43,388 bases of DNA from Actinomycetaceae bacterium (GCA_030537795.1 JAUNVE010000010.1:1-43388), one strand, 5' to 3'. Numbered from the stretch's first letter, positions 9,672 to 18,297 are shown. Notes: generated from the letters alone by a model not told the origin. Made by a program: numbers and translations.

Positions 9672-10073
9672 GTGACTTTCCTATTTATCGTCCTAGCTGG
9701 AATTTTGTTCATGTGGTGGATGTCATCACGTGCTCGCCAACAGCAACTGCAGCAAATGCAACAACTGAGGGACTCACTTGAACCGGGAATGTGGGTACGC
9801 ACCGCATCAGGTTTTTACGGAATCATCAGTGATATCGACGGCGAAGTCGTCGTGCTCCAAAATCCTGCTGGTGATGAAAGCTATTGGGATCAGAAGGCTA
9901 TTTTGGCGGTCGGCGAACCACCTTTCGCTACCGAAGATGAAGAAACCGAGGTGGTAGACGACGGCGTTGGCGAAGAAGATCCTGTCGACGGGGATAGTCT
10001 AGAAGAGCTGCTTGATGAAACTGATATCCCTGATTTGAGCGAGGATGAGACGGATCCGGATTCCCGTTCATAG
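9672..10073 (+). CDS. yajC: Preprotein translocase subunit YajC
   Basis: 133 aa. An N-terminal membrane helix (about residues 2-16, TFLFIVLAGILFMWW) is followed by a basic/glutamine-rich segment and a small domain with the YajC motif LEPGMWVRTASGFYGII. The tail from about residue 88 is strongly acidic, as in many actinobacterial YajCs. YajC associates with the SecDF accessory complex. The GTG start has GAGGAG upstream, and secD follows after 68 nt. Confidence 0.93.
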   Translation: MTFLFIVLAGILFMWWMSSRARQQQLQQMQQLRDSLEPGMWVRTASGFYGIISDIDGEVVVLQNPAGDESYWDQKAILAVGEPPFATEDEETEVVDDGVGEEDPVDGDSLEELLDETDIPDLSEDETDPDSRS

Positions 10074-10141
10074 AATGACACTGGGAGGACCAGCGCAGTC
10101 GGATAGCTGCCGGCCCTAAACGTAATCTCAAAGGAACAAAC

Positions 10142-12139
10142 GTGGCCAAGAAAAAGAAGAACCCAGCCAGAATACTGATGACGCTCGTGGTTCTCATCGT
10201 TGTGGGACTGGGCACTCTGGTGGGTGGAGTCGTTACCAAGAACACGTCGTATGTACCCGAACTCGCGCTGGATTTGCAAGGCGGTACGCAGTTGATTTTG
10301 ACGCCAACTCCTCGCGAGGGGGAGGAAAGTGTTGAGATCTCCGACACCGATTTGCAGCAAGCTATTCAAATTATCCGGCAACGTGTCGATGCGTCGGGCG
10401 TAGCAGAAGCAGAAATTACTAGCCAGGGTGGCCGCAATATTGTTGTGTCATTGCCGGGTAATCCGACCGAAGAGACCCTTAACCTGGTGCGGTCATCCGC
10501 TGTTATGCGGATGAGGCCGGTGTTGGTGGCAGCCGATTTCCGGATGATGGAAGCCATCAATCCTCCTGCGGTTTCTGGCGGATCCGATACTTCAGACCCG
10601 GAACAATCTGCTGAAGATTCTGCTACACAGCCACCAGAACCGTCCGACACCGCTACGGATGCTTCTGAGTCCACCGCTGATGAACAGCCGACAGTCAAAG
10701 GAATTCCGCAGGAACAGGCCCAGGAACTTGCCGACCAAAATGGAGATGGCGAAATCTCTGCAGAACGCGAGCAGGAGCCTAGCGACGCATCGGATTTAGC
10801 TTGGATTACCGAGCAGATGTACCTTGATTTCCTTATGCTCGACTGTTCAGATCCGGAAAGTCACGGTAAGGGCTCAGCCGATGACCCCGAAATACCGTTG
10901 GTCACATGTAAGACAGACGGTACCGAAAAGTACATTCTGGGACCTTCAGAACTGGAAGGGACTGAGCTGGAAAGCGCTACCGCGGGTATGGAGCGTAATA
11001 ATCAGGGGCAGTCAACCGGTAAATGGATGGTGTACCTTCAGTTCAACGATGAGGGAAGCCAACAGTTTTACGAAATTTCAGAGCGACTGTTCGGCTTCCA
11101 CACGGAGGATCCAACTCGCAATCGATTCGCCGCGGTTCTCGATGGAAATGTCATCGTCGCTCCCAGTATGGAAGCCGTCATTCCAGATGGATCGGCATCA
11201 ATTTCGGGATCGTTTACTCCCGAATCCGCTCGTAGTCTGGCGAATCAACTCCAGTTCGGTTCCCTTCCGTTGAACTTTACGGTTGAATCCGAACGGCGAA
11301 TCTCGGCCACCCTCGGCGCCGATCACCTGGAGATCGGACTCTGGACAGGAGTGATCGGGCTTGCGCTTGTTGTGCTGTACCTGATTTGGCAATACCACGG
11401 ACTTGCCGTACTGGCTGCCGGATCCCTCGGGGTGGCGGCGATTATCGTCTATATCGCTATTGCACTGTTGTCCTGGCTAATGGGATATCGGCTTTCTTTG
11501 GCAGGTGTTGCGGGCTTAATCATTGCGGTCGGTATTACAGCGGACTCTTTCATCGTGTATTTCGAACGCATACGTGATGAAGTACGCGAGGGGCGCTCTC
11601 TCGTTGACGCCGTCAATCACGGCTGGGAGCGCGCACGGCGTACCATTATCGTTTCCGATATGGTCAATCTTCTGGCTGCTATCGTGCTGTACTTCCTTGC
11701 GGTCGGGGGAGTGCAAGGATTTGCTTTCACCCTCGGTTTAACCACCGTGGTAGACCTCGCTGTCATCCTCATGTTTACTCACCCGATGCTCGAGCTTCTG
11801 ATCCGCACCGAATTCTTCGGGCAAGGGCATCGATGGTCCGGTCTTGATCCCGAACACCTCGGTGCATCATCTCGCGCCGTATACGCCGGACGCGGCGTTG
11901 TGCGCGCACCCAAACAACGACGCAAACAAGGCAAACAGGATGCTTCCCAGGCCGTGCCGGATATGGGGCGCACCTCGATTGCGCAAAGACGGCGGGAAGC
12001 GCAGTTGCGCGAGAAAGACAAAGAAAATCAACAAGCTGAAATTGACGGTGATACTGCGGCTGAAGCCAACTTCGCAGAAACCGTCATAGAAGTCGACCGA
12101 TCGACTACCGATACGACGGGGGAGGAACCTTCCAAATGA
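10142..12139 (+). CDS. secD: Protein translocase subunit SecD
   Basis: 665 aa RND-family membrane protein that uses the proton gradient to finish Sec export. A first membrane helix lies near 9-31, followed by LALDLQGGTQL, the large periplasmic P1 domain, then five more helices from about residue 398 (with AVGITADSFIVYFERIRDE, the conserved RND segment). P1 contains a low-complexity acidic/Ser/Thr/Pro insert at about 144-183, and the C-terminus has a charged tail of about 90 aa. AAAGGA precedes GTG 10142. The stop overlaps the secF start (ATGATGA). Confidence 0.96.
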   Translation: MAKKKKNPARILMTLVVLIVVGLGTLVGGVVTKNTSYVPELALDLQGGTQLILTPTPREGEESVEISDTDLQQAIQIIRQRVDASGVAEAEITSQGGRNIVVSLPGNPTEETLNLVRSSAVMRMRPVLVAADFRMMEAINPPAVSGGSDTSDPEQSAEDSATQPPEPSDTATDASESTADEQPTVKGIPQEQAQELADQNGDGEISAEREQEPSDASDLAWITEQMYLDFLMLDCSDPESHGKGSADDPEIPLVTCKTDGTEKYILGPSELEGTELESATAGMERNNQGQSTGKWMVYLQFNDEGSQQFYEISERLFGFHTEDPTRNRFAAVLDGNVIVAPSMEAVIPDGSASISGSFTPESARSLANQLQFGSLPLNFTVESERRISATLGADHLEIGLWTGVIGLALVVLYLIWQYHGLAVLAAGSLGVAAIIVYIAIALLSWLMGYRLSLAGVAGLIIAVGITADSFIVYFERIRDEVREGRSLVDAVNHGWERARRTIIVSDMVNLLAAIVLYFLAVGGVQGFAFTLGLTTVVDLAVILMFTHPMLELLIRTEFFGQGHRWSGLDPEHLGASSRAVYAGRGVVRAPKQRRKQGKQDASQAVPDMGRTSIAQRRREAQLREKDKENQQAEIDGDTAAEANFAETVIEVDRSTTDTTGEEPSK

Positions 12140-13236
12140 TGAGTTTTGCATCGTGGGGTAACGCCCTCTACAGCGGCGATAAATCGTACCCGATCGTTCC
12201 TAAACGCAAGAACTGGCTGATAGTTGGCTTCACACTTATTGTGCTGTCCATTATTCTCTTCGGCGCTCGTGGACTGAATCCTTCGATTGAGTTCTCGGGC
12301 GGGTCGCAGTTCATCCTGTCCGGAGTTGAGACTACCGATCAATCGGTAGCGTATTCGGTGCTTAACGACTACGGAATTCGCGACGGAGTTCGTGTTGCAG
12401 AACTTGGCCAAAGCGGTGTTCGCGTACAGACGGCGCAAATCGAACCGGATGAAATAGCACAAATTCGCGACTCGCTTGCCGCCGCCTACGATGTTGACTC
12501 CAGCGATATTGAGGCAACTAATATTGGTCCTTCGTGGGGCGGCGAGGTGACGAAGAAGGCCGCCCAATCGCTTGTCATTTTCCTCATTCTGGTCGGCGCA
12601 ATGATGGCCGTCTACTTTATGTCCTGGTCGATGTCTGCGGCTGCGCTGATCGCCCTCGGACACGATATTTTTCTCACAGCCGGTTTCTTTTCGCTCACCC
12701 AGGTCGAAGTTTCACCGGCCACCGTCATTGGATTCCTCACCATTTTGGCCTATTCCCTTTACGACACGGTGGTGGTATTCGATCGCGTCAGAGAGCTTAC
12801 TTCAGCTATTACTGCGCAATCGCGGTTTACCTTTGCCGAAATGGTGAATCTCGCTATTAACCAGACCCTTGTTCGCTCAATCAATACGTCGATCGTGGCT
12901 CTTTTGCCGGTGGGAGCGATTTTATTTCTCGGCTCTTTCCTACTAGGTGCAGGTACGCTGACCGATATTTCACTAGCTCTTTTCGTCGGTATGATTGCCG
13001 GTACGCTATCGTCAGTGTTTATAGCTCCGTCGATGCTCGTGGTGATCGAGTTGCGCCGCAAGAAGATTCGGCAACACACCGAGCGCGTCGTCAAACTGCG
13101 CCAACGCACTAGCGGTGCCGAGACAGCTGAAGCTCAAGAATCTGACAAAAAAATAAAGGTTACGCCACTCAAACCCGGTCGTCACCTCGGGCAACAAGCT
13201 CAGCCGACCAAGAAAAATAGGAAGAAGAAACGATGA
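12136..13236 (+). CDS. secF: Protein translocase subunit SecF
   Basis: 366 aa partner of SecD. It has membrane helix 1 at about 20-40, the signature NPSIEFSGGSQFIL, a short periplasmic domain and five C-terminal helices with the RND stretch AYSLYDTVVVFDRVRE. The C-terminus is a basic cytoplasmic tail ending KKNRKKKR. There are two adjacent ATGs (12136, 12139). Overlaps with secD upstream and apt downstream (ATGA) indicate translational coupling. Confidence 0.96.
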   Translation: MMSFASWGNALYSGDKSYPIVPKRKNWLIVGFTLIVLSIILFGARGLNPSIEFSGGSQFILSGVETTDQSVAYSVLNDYGIRDGVRVAELGQSGVRVQTAQIEPDEIAQIRDSLAAAYDVDSSDIEATNIGPSWGGEVTKKAAQSLVIFLILVGAMMAVYFMSWSMSAAALIALGHDIFLTAGFFSLTQVEVSPATVIGFLTILAYSLYDTVVVFDRVRELTSAITAQSRFTFAEMVNLAINQTLVRSINTSIVALLPVGAILFLGSFLLGAGTLTDISLALFVGMIAGTLSSVFIAPSMLVVIELRRKKIRQHTERVVKLRQRTSGAETAEAQESDKKIKVTPLKPGRHLGQQAQPTKKNRKKKR

Positions 13237-13772
13237 GCACAGAACTGGGCGATCGCGTCGGAGAACTCATTAAGTCAAACTTGCGAGAAATTCCCGACTT
13301 CCCCGAACCCGGAGTTCTTTTTCGCGATATCACTCCTTTGCTCGCAAATGGTGACGCCTTTCAGGAGCTCATCGAATCGCTGGCCGAACATTATCGAGGA
13401 CGTATTGACGCGGTAGCGGGTCTGGAATCGCGTGGCTTCATCCTTGCTGCGCCATTGGCCATTACACTCGGTATCGGCATGATAACGGTACGTAAAGCGG
13501 GTAAGCTCCCCGGACCCGTCATCGGCGTCGATTACCAACTCGAATACGGTGAAGCGAGGATGGAACTTCGCCCAGACTCAGTAGAAGCCGGGTCACGCGT
13601 ACTCATCATTGACGACGTGCTCGCAACCGGAGGGACCTCCGCCGCCGCTGTTGAGCTCATTAAACGGTGCGAGGCGGAAGTTGTTGCGGTGGCTGTGCTA
13701 ATGGAGCTGGACGCCTTGCACGGTCGAGAAAAACTCACGCACGTATGCGTGGAATCGGGAGTCGTATTTTAG
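13233..13772 (+). CDS. apt: Adenine phosphoribosyltransferase
   Basis: 179 aa. Makes AMP from adenine and PRPP (purine salvage). Visible features are the N-terminal IPDFPEPGVLFRDITPLL, the GLESRGFI region, and the PRPP-binding loop VLIIDDVLATGGTS at about 123-136. The ATG overlaps the secF stop, giving the secD-secF-apt-rel order also found in mycobacteria and streptomycetes. A spacer of 140 nt with inverted repeats separates it from the (p)ppGpp synthetase gene. Confidence 0.95.
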   Translation: MSTELGDRVGELIKSNLREIPDFPEPGVLFRDITPLLANGDAFQELIESLAEHYRGRIDAVAGLESRGFILAAPLAITLGIGMITVRKAGKLPGPVIGVDYQLEYGEARMELRPDSVEAGSRVLIIDDVLATGGTSAAAVELIKRCEAEVVAVAVLMELDALHGREKLTHVCVESGVVF

Positions 13773-13790
13773 TCACCGATGAAAAATCAG

Positions 13791-13867
13791 GTGCTATCGC
13801 TACTGTCAGTGTACGGCCTAGCGTAAGTAGAGGTGGATCCTCACCCCGCACAACTCTGTAATAGCAC
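13791..13867 (+). other. Nested inverted repeats upstream of the (p)ppGpp synthetase gene
   Basis: An outer pair GTGCTAT (13791-13797) / ATAGCAC (13861-13867) encloses CTACT (13800-13804) / AGTAG (13826-13830) and GGTG (13832-13835) / CACC (13842-13845). On paper this folds as a three-way junction. It begins 18 nt after the apt stop and ends 45 nt before the next gene. It could be part of an apt 3' end, a regulatory RNA, or chance. No T-tract follows. I recognise no known riboswitch, and it is not a tRNA. Confidence 0.3.
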
Positions 13868-13900
13868 ATTGGCTTAAGCGAACAAACCAGCCGTTTGGGA

Positions 13901-13913
13901 TACCATGGAACAA
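13901..13913 (+). promoter_or_regulatory. Candidate -10 box for leaderless transcription of the (p)ppGpp synthetase gene
   Basis: TACCAT (13901-13906) ends exactly 6 nt before ATG 13913, which would place the transcription start on or next to the A of the start codon. No Shine-Dalgarno sequence is visible before this ATG and the -35 region is poor. The same hexamer and spacing occur before ATG 29870. Confidence 0.45.
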
Positions 13914-16216
13914 TGACGTCCCCCAATAAAGAACCGGCGGGTTCGCGCCCCGTTAGCGGTTCACTTGTTCGTTCCGGACTGGTCTGGTTCGGGTCGCGTA
14001 AGCGCTCAACTGCGCCTGAAATAGAGCCGCTCGTCCGTGCGGTTCGAGCAAACCATCCGAAAGCCGATGTGGACGTCATCGAACGCGCCTACGAAACGGC
14101 GAAACGCTGCCATCAGGGACAATATCGCAAGTCTGGGGAGCCGTATATTACCCACCCGGTTGCTGTTGCCACTATCCTCGCTGAAATTGGCATGACGCCT
14201 CCCACATTAGTGGCTGCTTTACTGCATGACACCGTTGAAGATACCGACTACACGCTGGAAGAACTAACCCGCGATTTTGGACCGCAAATCGCCTTACTTG
14301 TCGACGGGGTGACCAAACTTGACAAAGTCAAGTACGGCGCAGCCGCCCAGTCGGAGACCCTGCGGAAAATGATCGTCGCAATGTCCAAGGACATCCGTAC
14401 TTTGCTGATTAAACTGGGTGATCGATTACATAACGCCCGGACCTGGCAGTATGTGGAAAGAGACTCAGCTAAGCGCAAAGCTCGAGAAACCCTTGAAATC
14501 TATGCCCCGCTAGCCCATCGCCTGGGTATGAATACGATCAAATGGGAACTCGAGGAACGCTCCTTTATCACTTTGTATCCCGAGATTTTCGAGGAAATTG
14601 ATCGGCTCGTCAGTGAACGGGCTCCCGAACGAGAAGAGTATCTTCGGCGCGTTATTCTTTTGATCGAGGAGGATTTACGAGATAACGAAGTCCGCGGGAC
14701 AGTTTCTGGGCGGCCAAAAAATCACTATTCGATTTATCAGAAGATGATCGTACGAGGCAAAGCTTTTGACGATATATATGATCTTGTGGGAGTGAGAATC
14801 CTCGTTGATTCAGTCCGCGATTGCTATGCCGTTATCGGAGCGATTCACTCGCGTTGGAATCCCATTCCCGGACGTTTCAAAGACTATATTGCAACGCCGA
14901 AGTTCAATCTTTATCAGTCCCTCCACACGACGGTGGTCGGCCCTGAAGGACGCCCGGTAGAAATCCAAATTCGAACTTTTGAAATGCATGAACGAGCCGA
15001 GTACGGTGTGGCTGCGCATTGGAAATATAAGCAAAATCCCAATGCGACAACCGGTGACGGTGATCGGATGAATGCTCAGGAGCAGATGAACTGGTTGCGC
15101 GGCCTCATCCAGATGGAACGCGAAACGGGGGACCCCGAAGAGTTCCTTGATTCGCTTCGCTACGAAATTGCCGGTGATGAAGTCTACGTATTTACCCCCA
15201 AAGGGGAGATTCAGGTGCTTCCGGCCGAATCAACCCCGGTTGATTTCGCTTATGCCGTGCATACCGAAGTTGGACATCGAACCATTGGTGCACGCGTTAA
15301 CGGAAAGCTTGTCAGTCTGGAGACGCATCTGGAAAGTGGAGACATCGTTGAGGTTTTCACTTCAAAATCTGATAAGGCAGGCCCCAGTCGAGACTGGTTG
15401 AAGTTCGTAGCTTCCTCACGCGCTCGATCGAAAATCAGATCGTGGTTTTCGAAGGAACGTCGTGAAGAGGCGGCTGAAATCGGTAAGGAACATATTGCGC
15501 AAGCGATGCGCAAGCAGGATGTGCCGCTACAGCGACTCATGAGTCATGAATCGCTGCGATCTATCGCTTCGGCGATGGGGTATACGGATATATCGGCACT
15601 TTATGCGGCAGTTGGATCCAATCAGATTTCGGCGCAAAATGTCGTCCAAAAACTCATCGATGCTCTCGGCGGAGATTCGGGAACAGAAGAAACCTTATCT
15701 GAAGGTGTCACTCCCGGATCCTCAACACGAACCGCCTCCTCTACCGGCAGTGGAGTCGTGGTTGAGGGAATGAGTGCAAATGACGTGTGGATAAAGATCG
15801 CGAAGTGTTGTACGCCCGTACCGGGGGACGCAATTGTTGGGTTTATTACCCGCGGACAAGGCGTTTCCGTGCATTCACCAGATTGCGTCAATGCTCAAGC
15901 TCTGCGACGTAACCATCCCGAACGATTCATTAAAGTGGGATGGGATACCACAACGCAGACGAATTTCCTCGTGCAGATTGTTATTAAGGCACTGGATCGT
16001 GCCGGTCTGCTGGGGGAGTTATCTTCAATCTTGTCAGATTATCGAGTGAATATTTTATCTGGAAATATGTCTACCTCCCGCGATCGAATTGCGACCGTGC
16101 GCTTCACCGTCGAGATGGCGGAAGCCTCGCATCTGAACGCGACCCTCGCCGCATTACGACGAGTCGACGGAGTATTTGAAGCTAACCGCGTACGCGGCAG
16201 CCAGGTAAAAACCTAA
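13913..16216 (+). CDS. rel: Bifunctional (p)ppGpp synthetase/hydrolase (Rel)
   Basis: 767 aa long RSH protein controlling the stringent response. The N-terminal HD hydrolase domain has an intact HDTVEDT motif (H105, D106). The synthetase domain follows with YQSLHTT and EIQIRT. Its loop reads RFKD (321-324), the form typical of bifunctional Rel, whereas the monofunctional RelA of E. coli has EFDD. Then come TGS (about 425-485), a conserved-cysteine region (KCCTPVPGD, about 629-637) and a C-terminal ACT domain. ATG 13913 is taken as start; an upstream in-frame TTG (13895) adds six residues without support. It is the last plus-strand gene before an inverted segment. Confidence 0.96.
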   Translation: MTSPNKEPAGSRPVSGSLVRSGLVWFGSRKRSTAPEIEPLVRAVRANHPKADVDVIERAYETAKRCHQGQYRKSGEPYITHPVAVATILAEIGMTPPTLVAALLHDTVEDTDYTLEELTRDFGPQIALLVDGVTKLDKVKYGAAAQSETLRKMIVAMSKDIRTLLIKLGDRLHNARTWQYVERDSAKRKARETLEIYAPLAHRLGMNTIKWELEERSFITLYPEIFEEIDRLVSERAPEREEYLRRVILLIEEDLRDNEVRGTVSGRPKNHYSIYQKMIVRGKAFDDIYDLVGVRILVDSVRDCYAVIGAIHSRWNPIPGRFKDYIATPKFNLYQSLHTTVVGPEGRPVEIQIRTFEMHERAEYGVAAHWKYKQNPNATTGDGDRMNAQEQMNWLRGLIQMERETGDPEEFLDSLRYEIAGDEVYVFTPKGEIQVLPAESTPVDFAYAVHTEVGHRTIGARVNGKLVSLETHLESGDIVEVFTSKSDKAGPSRDWLKFVASSRARSKIRSWFSKERREEAAEIGKEHIAQAMRKQDVPLQRLMSHESLRSIASAMGYTDISALYAAVGSNQISAQNVVQKLIDALGGDSGTEETLSEGVTPGSSTRTASSTGSGVVVEGMSANDVWIKIAKCCTPVPGDAIVGFITRGQGVSVHSPDCVNAQALRRNHPERFIKVGWDTTTQTNFLVQIVIKALDRAGLLGELSSILSDYRVNILSGNMSTSRDRIATVRFTVEMAEASHLNATLAALRRVDGVFEANRVRGSQVKT

Positions 16217-16258
16217 AAGCAGCCCGGTAGCAATGCTCAAAACCGGTAATCTGGCGTC

Positions 16259-16858
16259 TCACGGTAGCCCGCGCACTACCTCAATCACATCCGCATCGCG
16301 ATGAATAACATCGGGAGAAGAAGCCGACAAGACAGACGATTCGCAATCAACTTGCATTCGTGATGTGGTGATAATCTCCGTGGGGCCATCCCGGACGGCA
16401 GCATATGCGTAAAGCTTAAACGTACGCCTGTTTCCGTCATTGTCATCGGCAAGTAGGCCGGCTTCAAATAGCTGGACGAGCGTCAAGGCAGGTGTTATCA
16501 CGGGCAGGGGGAGTGACCGATCAATATGCGTTAAGGCGCGTTTGTCGACATGATGAATCAGATCGTCAGATCGGTGTCTTCGAGGGCCGCAGATGGTAAG
16601 CGGAAAAGGAACGCCGACACCCCAGTGGATCCAAGCTGCCGTAGTATGGCTCAAAATGGAGTCGGGGTCTACAAATGCTTGGAAAATCCCACACCGGTTA
16701 GAGGCCGAGGAAAGTAGATCGCGTGCAACGGTAACAGGGCCGATCCGTACAGTGAGTTTCTCGGCCTCCAGACCTTTGAACACGGAGCGAGTGGCAGGGG
16801 AGAGTAGCTCCAGTTGATCTTTCGCTAGATATGCGTGGGTGAGGGGAAAGGTTGTCAT
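16259..16858 (-). CDS. Unrecognised protein, weakly AbiEi-antitoxin-like
   Basis: 199 aa from ATG 16858; TTG 16876 would add six residues but lies inside an inverted repeat. No confident family. The central stretch SILSHTTAAWIHWGVG, then PLPVITPALTLVQLFEAG, has the rhythm of the SH-x-SAA-x-xWG and TxxTLVDL motifs of actinobacterial AbiEi-type type IV antitoxin-like proteins. There is no clear N-terminal winged helix and no adjacent AbiEii toxin, so I do not assign that function. There is no signal peptide or membrane segment. The frame runs full length with codon use like its neighbours, which supports a real gene. It is convergent with rel and downstream of the DUF349 gene on the same strand. 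Confidence 0.6.
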   Translation of the reverse strand: MTTFPLTHAYLAKDQLELLSPATRSVFKGLEAEKLTVRIGPVTVARDLLSSASNRCGIFQAFVDPDSILSHTTAAWIHWGVGVPFPLTICGPRRHRSDDLIHHVDKRALTHIDRSLPLPVITPALTLVQLFEAGLLADDNDGNRRTFKLYAYAAVRDGPTEIITTSRMQVDCESSVLSASSPDVIHRDADVIEVVRGLP

Positions 16859-16864
16859 TCCCAG

Positions 16865-16899
16865 ATCGTTTCGCAATCGCTACCCGGTTGCGAAACGAT
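16865..16899 (-). promoter_or_regulatory. Perfect 12-bp inverted repeat just upstream of the orphan minus-strand gene (candidate operator)
   Basis: ATCGTTTCGCAA (16865-16876) and TTGCGAAACGAT (16888-16899) are exact inverted repeats with an 11-nt centre. On the minus strand, TTCGCA in the first arm and AACGAT in the second could be -35 and -10 boxes 18 nt apart; the latter ends 6 nt before ATG 16858. The repeat could be an operator over that promoter, or a second terminator hairpin after the DUF349 gene. No T-tract follows. Confidence 0.45.
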
Positions 16900-16918
16900 T
16901 GACACCAATCTGTGGATA

Positions 16919-16946
16919 CCCATCGATGTGGACCTCCATCGATGGG
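16919..16946 (-). terminator. Hairpin directly after the DUF349 gene (probable tail-less terminator)
   Basis: CCCATCGATG (16919-16928) / CATCGATGGG (16937-16946) is a perfect 10-bp inverted repeat with an 8-nt loop. On the minus strand it begins 7 nt after the DUF349 stop codon. There is no run of T on either side, as in many actinobacterial terminators, so termination is likely but not certain. Confidence 0.55.
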
Positions 16947-16953
16947 CAGTCCA

Positions 16954-18297
16954 TTATTCCACCGATCCTAAGATCTGGTCATACCACGACTGCTTGGTGG
17001 CGAGCGCATCCTTGAGCGAGGCTAGTTGACTTTCATCACCATTTGCCTCGGCCTGTGCGATTTCCTGCTTGAGTTGCGCTATCGACTCTTCAAGTTGTCC
17101 CAGCATCCCTTCGGCACGGGCCTTGGTTTCGGGATCAGATTTGCGCCAATGCTCCTGCTCGGCATCTCGCACGGCCTTTTCTACCGCCCGCATGCGGCCT
17201 TCAACCCGTGCGATATCTGCCCGGGGAACCCTACCAGCGGCATCCCACCGATCTTGAATATCGCGTAACTTCTTAATGGTGGCGTCTAAGTTGTCAATAG
17301 GGAGCAGAGCTTCGGCCTGTTCCAGCAGTCCTTCCTTCACCTTAAGGTTTTCGCGATACTCAGAGTCGATGAGCTCACTATTTTCGCGTCGGGCATCAAA
17401 GAAAACCTGTTGCGCTGCACGGAACCGAGCCCACAGTGCGTCATCATCTTTCTTGGACGCGCGCCCGGCTTGCTTCCACCGGTCCATCAAGTCTCGATAT
17501 GCGGCCGAGGTACGACCCCAATCAGTGGAATTTTGCATGGCTTCGGCTTCCGCAATTAACTGCTCTTTGACCCGCTTCACTTCACTTTGGCGGGCATCCA
17601 GTGCCGAAAAGAATTGGCGGCGATGACGGTCAAACTTGGTTCGTGCTGAACTGAATCGCTTCCAGAGGGCGTCCTCGTCGCCTCGATCCAAACGGGGACC
17701 ACGACGCTGCAACTGCTTCCAGTCTTCTAATAGATCACGTAGTCGCTGTCCCGAATGCTTCCACTGGGTGCGCTCCGGATCCTGATTAGCAATGGATTCG
17801 GCTTCTTCCACGACAGCTGTACGGTCTTGGAGGGCGGCCTCCTTAGCTGCCTGTCGTTCAAGACGCGCTTCCTCTTTGCGAGCCTCAGCGCGCTCATGCA
17901 AGTCGCGCACCCGCGCTCGTAAACCATCGAGATCTCCCACTACAGCAGGCTCTTTGACGGCTTCATCAATGGTTTTGAGAGTCTGCTCGATATCACGGGC
18001 AGAAAGCGATGGAAGACGCTGTTCGAAAAGGTTAATGGTTGCTTCCAGGTCAAAGAATCGGCGGGTATAGAGCGCCAGCGGGTTTTCCGGCACACCATCA
18101 GGATAGGAGCCCACTTGCCGCTCGGTGTCATTTTCTTTTACCCATACGTTGCCGTCTTCATCCACCCGGCCATACGCTTCGGGATTCTCCGTTGTGGTCG
18201 CTCGAATGACGACGGCTGGGGTGACCGATTCTTCGCCGGTTTTCTCTGTCGGCTGCGTTGAGTCAGTTACTTCGATGTCATCTGTTTGATCACTCAC
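16954..18297 (-). CDS. DUF349 repeat protein
   Basis: 447 aa, highly charged and predicted almost entirely alpha-helical/coiled coil after residue 75. Three DUF349-type units are visible at about 157-232, 236-305 and 315-380, each with a DxW/RW ... DxxLWxRF-like core (for example LEDWKQLQRRG ... DALWKRF, and MDRWKQAGRA ... DALWARF; the third is more divergent). The N-terminal 30 residues are acidic and disordered. Function is unknown. Such a gene commonly lies near rel and hisS in Actinobacteria. GTG 18297 is preceded on the minus strand by AGGA with 5-nt spacing. It is divergent from the hydrolase gene at 18526. Confidence 0.88.
   Translation of the reverse strand: MSDQTDDIEVTDSTQPTEKTGEESVTPAVVIRATTTENPEAYGRVDEDGNVWVKENDTERQVGSYPDGVPENPLALYTRRFFDLEATINLFEQRLPSLSARDIEQTLKTIDEAVKEPAVVGDLDGLRARVRDLHERAEARKEEARLERQAAKEAALQDRTAVVEEAESIANQDPERTQWKHSGQRLRDLLEDWKQLQRRGPRLDRGDEDALWKRFSSARTKFDRHRRQFFSALDARQSEVKRVKEQLIAEAEAMQNSTDWGRTSAAYRDLMDRWKQAGRASKKDDDALWARFRAAQQVFFDARRENSELIDSEYRENLKVKEGLLEQAEALLPIDNLDATIKKLRDIQDRWDAAGRVPRADIARVEGRMRAVEKAVRDAEQEHWRKSDPETKARAEGMLGQLEESIAQLKQEIAQAEANGDESQLASLKDALATKQSWYDQILGSVE

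Noticed and set aside
12028-12663. 211-aa minus-strand frame across the secD-secF junction
   Set aside because: It is antisense to conserved coding sequence, and its composition reflects the reverse complement of secD/secF codons.
13791-13867. tRNA-like reading of the 7-bp stem upstream of rel
   Set aside because: The outer stem is the right length, but there is no T arm with GTTCRANTCC, no anticodon arm in the right place and no CCA.
16899-16927. Plus-strand promoter from TTGACA at 16899-16904
   Set aside because: The -35 is perfect, but no -10-like hexamer lies 16-18 nt downstream and no plus-strand gene follows.
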